Under the pieces are notes generated by a model. That model worked only from the letters and a program-made list of their open reading frames with translations, made no database searches and was not told the origin of the DNA. Positions 58,398-64,000 of a stretch of 64,000 bases of DNA are shown here, piece after piece. The position numbers and the translations under genes were made by a program. This stretch comes from Strongylocentrotus purpuratus (Eukaryota > Echinodermata > Echinoidea > Camarodonta > Strongylocentrotidae). The stretch spans positions 31,721,301 through 31,785,300 of the forward strand of contig NW_022145609.1 of the NCBI RefSeq assembly GCF_000002235.5. The letters are read 5' to 3'. Numbering within the stretch: the first letter of the stretch is position 1; every line of letters begins with the position of its first letter.

Positions 58398-59790
58398 ACA
58401 AGTATTGGTGATTTTTGTTGGTAATTTACATACATGGTGTACATGTACAGTTTGTCTTAATTCCTCCAGACTAGCGAAATTTATTGCAAAACCATTTGAA
58501 AACCATGTACATGTGTCATGTATGCAAGCGGTAATTAATTTCTTCCTGTCATACATCAGACACCGAAACAGAAAGTTTGAGAATCATTCAAGCACTTGCT
58601 GACCTGTTGACCAGAAAGCAATGCCCATGACATTTATAAGCTGACATTACTTACATACAGTTAGAAAAAACTCTTGTGATATGAAACTTCCACACTTTTC
58701 AAAACAAGGACGGTTTGCATGGAAAGGAACTCTCAAGAAATATGAGTAGAATCAGGAGCTGTGTTGGTAGTGATACATTGTTTTTTGTGGCAGGAAAGTT
58801 TCACATTTCACAAACATTTCATCCGTGTGAAAATATTTCTTGTTTTTAAAGTGAGCTACATCCCCAAAATGGTAGAGTTAGTTTCTTTATATGACGATGG
58901 CTTATATTTCTTTAACATTTCCTTATTTATCATTATTATTACTTATTCGGCAAGGCAAAGTCAAGAAAAAAAACAATGGTAAGATTTGAAGAGAGGCACA
59001 TAGATACCCCGGAAAAAGAAAAATATTAACTAAATAACTATAACCCGAAGGTCTTCTGTTTTGATACATGCAACTTTACAAAAATAAAGAGCACAGAATT
59101 GCAAGATACAACGTATAGTATGAATAAATTTCTCCTAGTTTAAAGGTAAAGATGAATTTTAGAAACGCCCCCCTCTCAAAAAAATGAAATGGAAGCTCTT
59201 ATTACCAATCATGTGAAAGAATATGTTTTGACTAATACGTGATCATACAAATTTTGCCAAGAAACCGCCTACTAATTGATATATTTGGTAAATTATTATA
59301 TCTATTTGGCCCTGATAGATATAACGCATGTGTCACGCACGTGTCGCATAGTCCCATATGCATCTTTCTGTGAACAGTGCTTGTAACTTTATCAAGACTG
59401 GGCCAAATTTCTTATCATTTTGATGATTCCAGACCCTTGCAGTACACACCAATACTTTATATGGAAGATGATCAACCTTTTCTGATAGATTCCACAACAT
59501 TTCTTTCACCGTGCAATCGCATGATCATCACTGGTCTTTATCTTTAAATGCTCTATTTCTATGACGTTCAATGATATGTGCACAGAGCACTGCATGGACA
59601 AAGTCAATCTCAGCCCATATTCTATGCAGTGTGAACAAGCTGCCGATGCTGCCAGCTGAGTTGAACCCAATGAATGGATGATCGAGACCATCTAATCAAG
59701 CATGCCTACTTCACACCTGTGATTATCTGCCTGACATACAGTGTACCACAACAGGAAGCAATAACCTCAAGAGATGTCATGTCAGCTTTC
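58398..59790. other. Intergenic, no recognised gene
   Basis: AT-rich. A few short open frames without domains. No repeat family recognised. Confidence 0.35.
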
Positions 59791-60105
59791 CAGGGGGGTG
59801 TTTCACAAAGATTCTTAGTCGAAATTAACTCTAAGTTGGACTTAAACATTATGGAGAGCCATTTACAGCCTTAAAATATAATATATTCAAGAACAAAAAC
59901 TGAAGTATTTTAGACTTTATATAATTCCACATCAAGAACATGAAATCTCCTTAATAATAGAAAATATGAATGATTTCAATCAACATTTTATGCCTTATAC
60001 AATTACTTTTACAAAATATTTTCAAAGATGCTAACGGCTTTCCATAATTGTTAAGTCCAACTTAGAGAGAAGTTCAAATTATGATCTTTGTGAAACAGCC
60101 CCTGG
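59791..60105. repeat. Foldback element, GTTTCACAAAG-end family
   Basis: The left end CCAGGGGGGTGTTTCACAAA and the right end TTTGTGAAACAGCCCCTGG are inverted. Inner arms AACTCTAAGTTGGACTTAA and TTAAGTCCAACTTAGAG continue the foldback. About 315 bp. Confidence 0.85.
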
Positions 60106-60257
60106 TCTAGTCATAACGAAGTCACAGAATCTCCTGTTGGCTGATTAAATATCATCTGTAGATGAATTATGGAAGGGGTACAGGCACTTATTAATAGACA
60201 ATGATATCGAGGGTATAAAACTTCAGGCATACCTGCGAACGGTTCACAGCAAAAATT

Positions 60258-60324
60258 AGGAACCTCTCAAGGCAAAATGAGGAACCTCTCAAGGCAAAAT
60301 GAGGAACCTCTCAAGGCAAAATTA
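60258..60324 (+). repeat. 22-bp minisatellite, three units
   Basis: AGGAACCTCTCAAGGCAAAA plus TG, repeated three times with near identity; the last unit is cut by AATACAG. Confidence 0.95.
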
Positions 60325-60560
60325 GGAATACAGTCTATTTTATATACTTTTCACACAGAATATTCCAGAAAAATAGAGCAATCTAGGGTTCATTATGTAA
60401 CAATACCTTGAAGGCCACAAGACATGAATGAATCATTCCTCCAAAATGGGAATGATTGGCAGCTAAGGTTATTTTGCAGTTGATGAAGAACAACAGACCA
60501 CGATTGTAATAGCGACAGCCATTGTAAAACATATGCTCCAGGAAATTCGGGGTTGACACT

Positions 60561-60709
60561 GGGGCCTGTTTCATAAAACTTGTTTTCAATAAAAAGTTCA
60601 AATTATTGTTATAAGCTACTGAAGTCATGGCATTTGATTGGCTGAGAGCAAATTTGTCATAGAAATTTAGCGATAGTTATTGCTAACAAGTTTTATAAAA
60701 CAGGGCCCC
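60561..60709. repeat. Foldback element, GTTTCATAAAAC-end family
   Basis: GGGGCCTGTTTCATAAAACT on the left and AGTTTTATAAAACAGGGCCCC-like sequence on the right. The interior TTATAAGCTACTGAAGTCAT resembles the elements at 1-122 and 25766. About 149 bp. Confidence 0.82.
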
Positions 60710-61218
60710 CTGCTTTTCTAAAGCAGTGGATTATTGTTAAGCCTGGTTTAACTTTGATAGACAGCATGCTTTCCGAATTTAAATCCATTAGTTTCAACCT
60801 GTCCTAAAACCTATTCGAAAAATATAACCCCTTTCTCTTTGATGAAATAGAGCCCTAAAAGCAGCTGTTTCCTGAGAATATATAAGTACCGTATGTCAGA
60901 TCACTGTTATTTCATGTACATCTACACGGGTGTGAGTCATAGAAGGCAACATATCCAGGTGAATACAGTAGAAAGGGGTCTTGTAGAGTATAACAAAAAG
61001 TGAGAAAGATACCCCCATAAACGCTGTTGAGAAAATTCAGTCTTTTCTACAGATTGGAAAAGGCACTTTAACAGAAAAGGTATTTCAACATTGATACCAC
61101 TGCATCCAAACTAATAAAGGGTATGAAGGGTACAAAGTAGGTAGTACAGATCATCTTACAAAATTATTTGTGTACAGTATAATATTTTTAGGCACAGCAG
61201 GAGGGCACACATGGGTCA

Positions 61219-61343
61219 CCCCCCCCCCCCCCTCCATTGTTCATTCCCTTAAAATGGGGGAAGACAAAAAAGAAGGAGGAAAAATGGTTGTCCCCGGAAA
61301 TTAGGGGTCCAGAGCTTAACCCTACCCCCCCCCCCCCCCCCCA
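61219..61343. repeat. C homopolymers
   Basis: C runs of about 14 bp at 61219 and about 17 bp at 61326, with an AG-rich stretch between. Confidence 0.9.
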
Positions 61344-61645
61344 ACACTCCAGGCTGGGCCCTTGCCCCGTTCATAAGGTATTGCTACAATATTGGTGTAA
61401 AGCTAGGACATATAAACCGTATCTGGCATTTTATGGGTTAACAGTTTCGGAACATGACAAATATATTAAAGAAAAACATAAAAACCAAGTCGAACTTGGG
61501 GTCCATGAGGGCCCTCTTTTATGCAAGCACATACATGTACTGTACATGCACTGTACATGCACTGGTGCATCAACTTGCGCTTCAAGACTTTAGTGGTAAG
61601 CGCTTTATAAGCACCATTTGTATTATTAGTATTATTATTAATTCC

Positions 61646-63024
61646 CTTTTCATTTAATATTGAGAGTATTTATCAATGTGCAATATCTCTTTATGAAAGT
61701 AATACTTTAAGATCATATTTTTCTGTAATAGCAGAACTGAATCCCTAGCTTGAGGATCAAAATAATTTGGGTGGGGAATACCCTTTAAAGAATGCATGGC
61801 ACTGCACCACAAGCGGCCAGTGTTCAGCTCCCAAGCAGCATCTGAAATTATGTAAAGAAACGCCAGAGCGAGGGAGGACTAATGTTCACTTGGCATTCAT
61901 TTGTAAGAATCGCTGGTTGATGGATATTTGATTACTTGAAACGATGAGTCACTTATCCATGTCTCGAGGGACGCTTTCCCTCTGTCAAGATCGTTACACA
62001 TCGTGATATTCAATTTCTCTGATCATACCAGGTTTCCGATTCTTGTATCCTTTGAAAAGATGTGCCACAAAAAATGTGCATTTTAAGTATTGCATGTATG
62101 AGTTGATAAAAAGGGATGCAGAAAATCCAGCAGAACATTTATTGCTTGAAACTGTTCATGGTTTTCAGTCATTTATGGATACACTTGAGCACACTACCAG
62201 CAAATTTTGTTTTAATTTAATTTTTAAATCATTAAATAAAATACACCGGAAGCTTTTTTCTCTCTCTGTACCCTATTTCACTCTACACTCCTCCTCCCAT
62301 CCCCCTTTCTGTCTTTCTCTCTCTCTCTCTCTATCTCTCCTTATACCAAGTTGACTTTCATAACAGCATCATAGACAATTTTACCAATTTTATTTTGCTT
62401 CATAGATGGTACTAATATAGAATAGGAAATATCACCTTTAACATCTATTCATATGTACCTATAGTTTGAACATAAAGATGACAGTTCTGTAGTCAGAATG
62501 TGAAAACCATCACGCCTCAATGAGGACTGGAATCAAGACTAACTGTCTGAGGGGAAGACCATTTACGGCTTTACGCCATCACTTTAATTGGATTGTGTCA
62601 ATACGCCTCAGCCTCCTGGCAAATCATGTATCATCGATGCCTGCCTTATTTCGTTTCAGCCCTGCGTCTATCTTTATTCGATTTGAACAATGCCACCTGT
62701 TGCATTTAAACGTTGCATTTAATAGAGTACTTACGGGAGTCTATTCACAGGAAAACATTCATTAACACCATACCCATTGGGTCAAATATGTTTACAGCAG
62801 TCACTTCTAATAAAAGAAAACCTGTCTAAAGAGGCCATGTTTGTTACCTCTTTTGTTACAGAAAAATAGAATAACATGGAAAAAAGGGCCTCATGTTAAT
62901 ATCTCCTAAATCTTTCACCTGTCTTTAATAGAAAAAGCCCATAACACGACTACATACATGTAGCTCAATATGAATGAACAAGTGTTCCGATTTATATTCT
63001 GATAATACCAGGTCATTAATAATA
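61646..63024. other. Intergenic, no recognised gene
   Basis: Two stretches (61795-62040 and 62515-62770) are less AT-rich and repeat-free, as conserved non-coding elements often are. A CT tract lies at 62255-62340. No exon supported. Confidence 0.3.
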
Positions 63025-63175
63025 TATTTATAAAGCAATTTGTAAAGCACTCAGAGGCGATATACCGTATTAAGCGCAATTTAAATCCACATTATAATTA
63101 TCATTAACCCTTTCCAATGGTGATGTTTTTATAAATGTTTACATTTGGACTACAAATAACTACAATATACAGTAC

Positions 63176-63212
63176 TAGCAGGACCCGCGGAAATCCGCGG
63201 GATTCTAGAGGG
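63176..63212. repeat. Short GC hairpin (ACCCGCGGAAATCCGCGGGAT)
   Basis: CCCGCGG and CCGCGGG arms around AAAT, inside TACTAGCAGGACCCGCGGAA. It looks like a terminal hairpin of a larger mobile element whose body I cannot delimit; the neighbour at 63283 may be unrelated. Confidence 0.45.
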
Positions 63213-63282
63213 GGCGGGGAGTGTAAATAGATATATAGAGGCTGTCTAAATTAAAACCACCAAGAACTTTATTTGCCATTCA

Positions 63283-63370
63283 GGCCATTAAAAAATATAC
63301 ATGTTTAACGTCCCCACCCACTTCCTTTTGGGGGGCCGCCTCCTATTTTTTTTTTTTTTTTTTTTTTGTG
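63283..63370. repeat. Foldback element fragment, ATGTTTAGCGTCC family, copy 3
   Basis: GGCCATTAAAAAATATACAT then GTTTAACGTCCCCACCCAC and GGGGGGCCGCCTCC match the right end of 23367-23686 in reverse complement. It then runs into a T run of about 24. The other end is not evident. Confidence 0.7.
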
Positions 63371-64000
63371 AAAGAAAAACATGTGGGTCAGGTTCAAATT
63401 TAAGGAGGTTAACAAACATTCAAAGCCCTGAATCAGAAATCACAGAACCCATCAAAAAAAAGGGGGAGGGGTGTCTTTGCTGTCCGAGACGCCATTCAGG
63501 GGTCTTGGCAGGCTCACAATGGGGGTTTCCCCTGGGAAGCTTCAGGCAAGAGAGTTCATTAGATTAGCACGAAGATTATCCCAGCTGAGGGGATAGGAGA
63601 TGAGGAAATAGCACCGGGAGTGATTTTCGGTAAGATGTCCCGAGGAACCGGTGACAAGCACTTGCTGTATTTGCACTACAGTTAGCTTCTTGAGAATTCA
63701 GTTGAAGAATTTGTATGCACACTGCCAAGCAAAATTTCCTGAGGATAATCCTTTCATTTCATATTCTTTTTAAAAAATAGACCAAAAAAAAATAATTGAA
63801 AGTTAATTCAAAATAGTTCAGCATTCAATCGAAAAAATGATTTGAAGAAGCTGTGTAATCCGTTATCATGCATGGCTAACAAACGATCAAAAGATCTTGG
63901 GAGTTAATTTATAATCCACAAATCAGGAATTATCTTCCAGATCGTTATTCTTACTTTCCTCTTTTGACTAAAATAGAAGCATTTTCATGAGTTTGTACTC

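Overview
The window looks like AT-rich, repeat-dense DNA from a marine invertebrate genome. The many fold-back elements ending in GTTTCATAAAGC-like termini, long C/G homopolymers, ACATGT-rich microsatellites and tRNA-type SINEs with ATT-repeat tails suggest a deuterostome such as an echinoderm, perhaps a sea urchin. This assignment is an inference from repeat style and one partial gene; I could not check it by search. There are no prokaryotic genes, and I found no tRNA or rRNA gene and no CRISPR array.

Only one host gene is supported: the 5' part of an SLC4A11-like (borate/bicarbonate transporter family) gene on the minus strand. It has a first coding exon at 42973-42568, a 41-nt mini-exon at 10581-10541 and a 208-nt exon at 9808-9601. 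The splice sites and phases fit (phase 1, then phase 0, leaving phase 1), and the spliced residues align with the cytoplasmic N-terminal domain of SLC4A11. Intron 1 is about 32 kb. The rest of the gene must lie to the left, beyond position 1, or in exons I failed to recognise. A partial, decayed copy of exon 3 sits just downstream of it.

Layout. 1-9600: intron 3, with foldback elements, duplications and a ~600-bp pyrimidine tract. 9601-10581: exons 3 and 2. 10582-42567: intron 1, packed with small non-autonomous foldback elements, a SINE and simple repeats. 42568-42973: exon 1, with the presumed promoter side up to about 43.9 kb. 44-50 kb: intergenic, with foldbacks and minisatellites. 50.9-54.7 kb: a 19-unit, 107-bp satellite interrupted by a young, 5'-truncated RTE-like LINE with a 13-bp target-site duplication. 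54.7-64 kb: intergenic, again foldback-rich.

The most interesting structure is a high-copy palindromic repeat (half-site near GTTAACRCCCTTCTGGCTCC), with about 14 full or half copies in 64 kb. Two copies have been entered at their central TTAA by two different TTAA-flanked elements, and uninterrupted copies in the same window serve as empty-site comparisons. The 107-bp satellite carries the same half-site in every unit and lies beside a degenerate full copy, so it probably grew out of the palindrome. Several other foldback families are present in two to five copies each.
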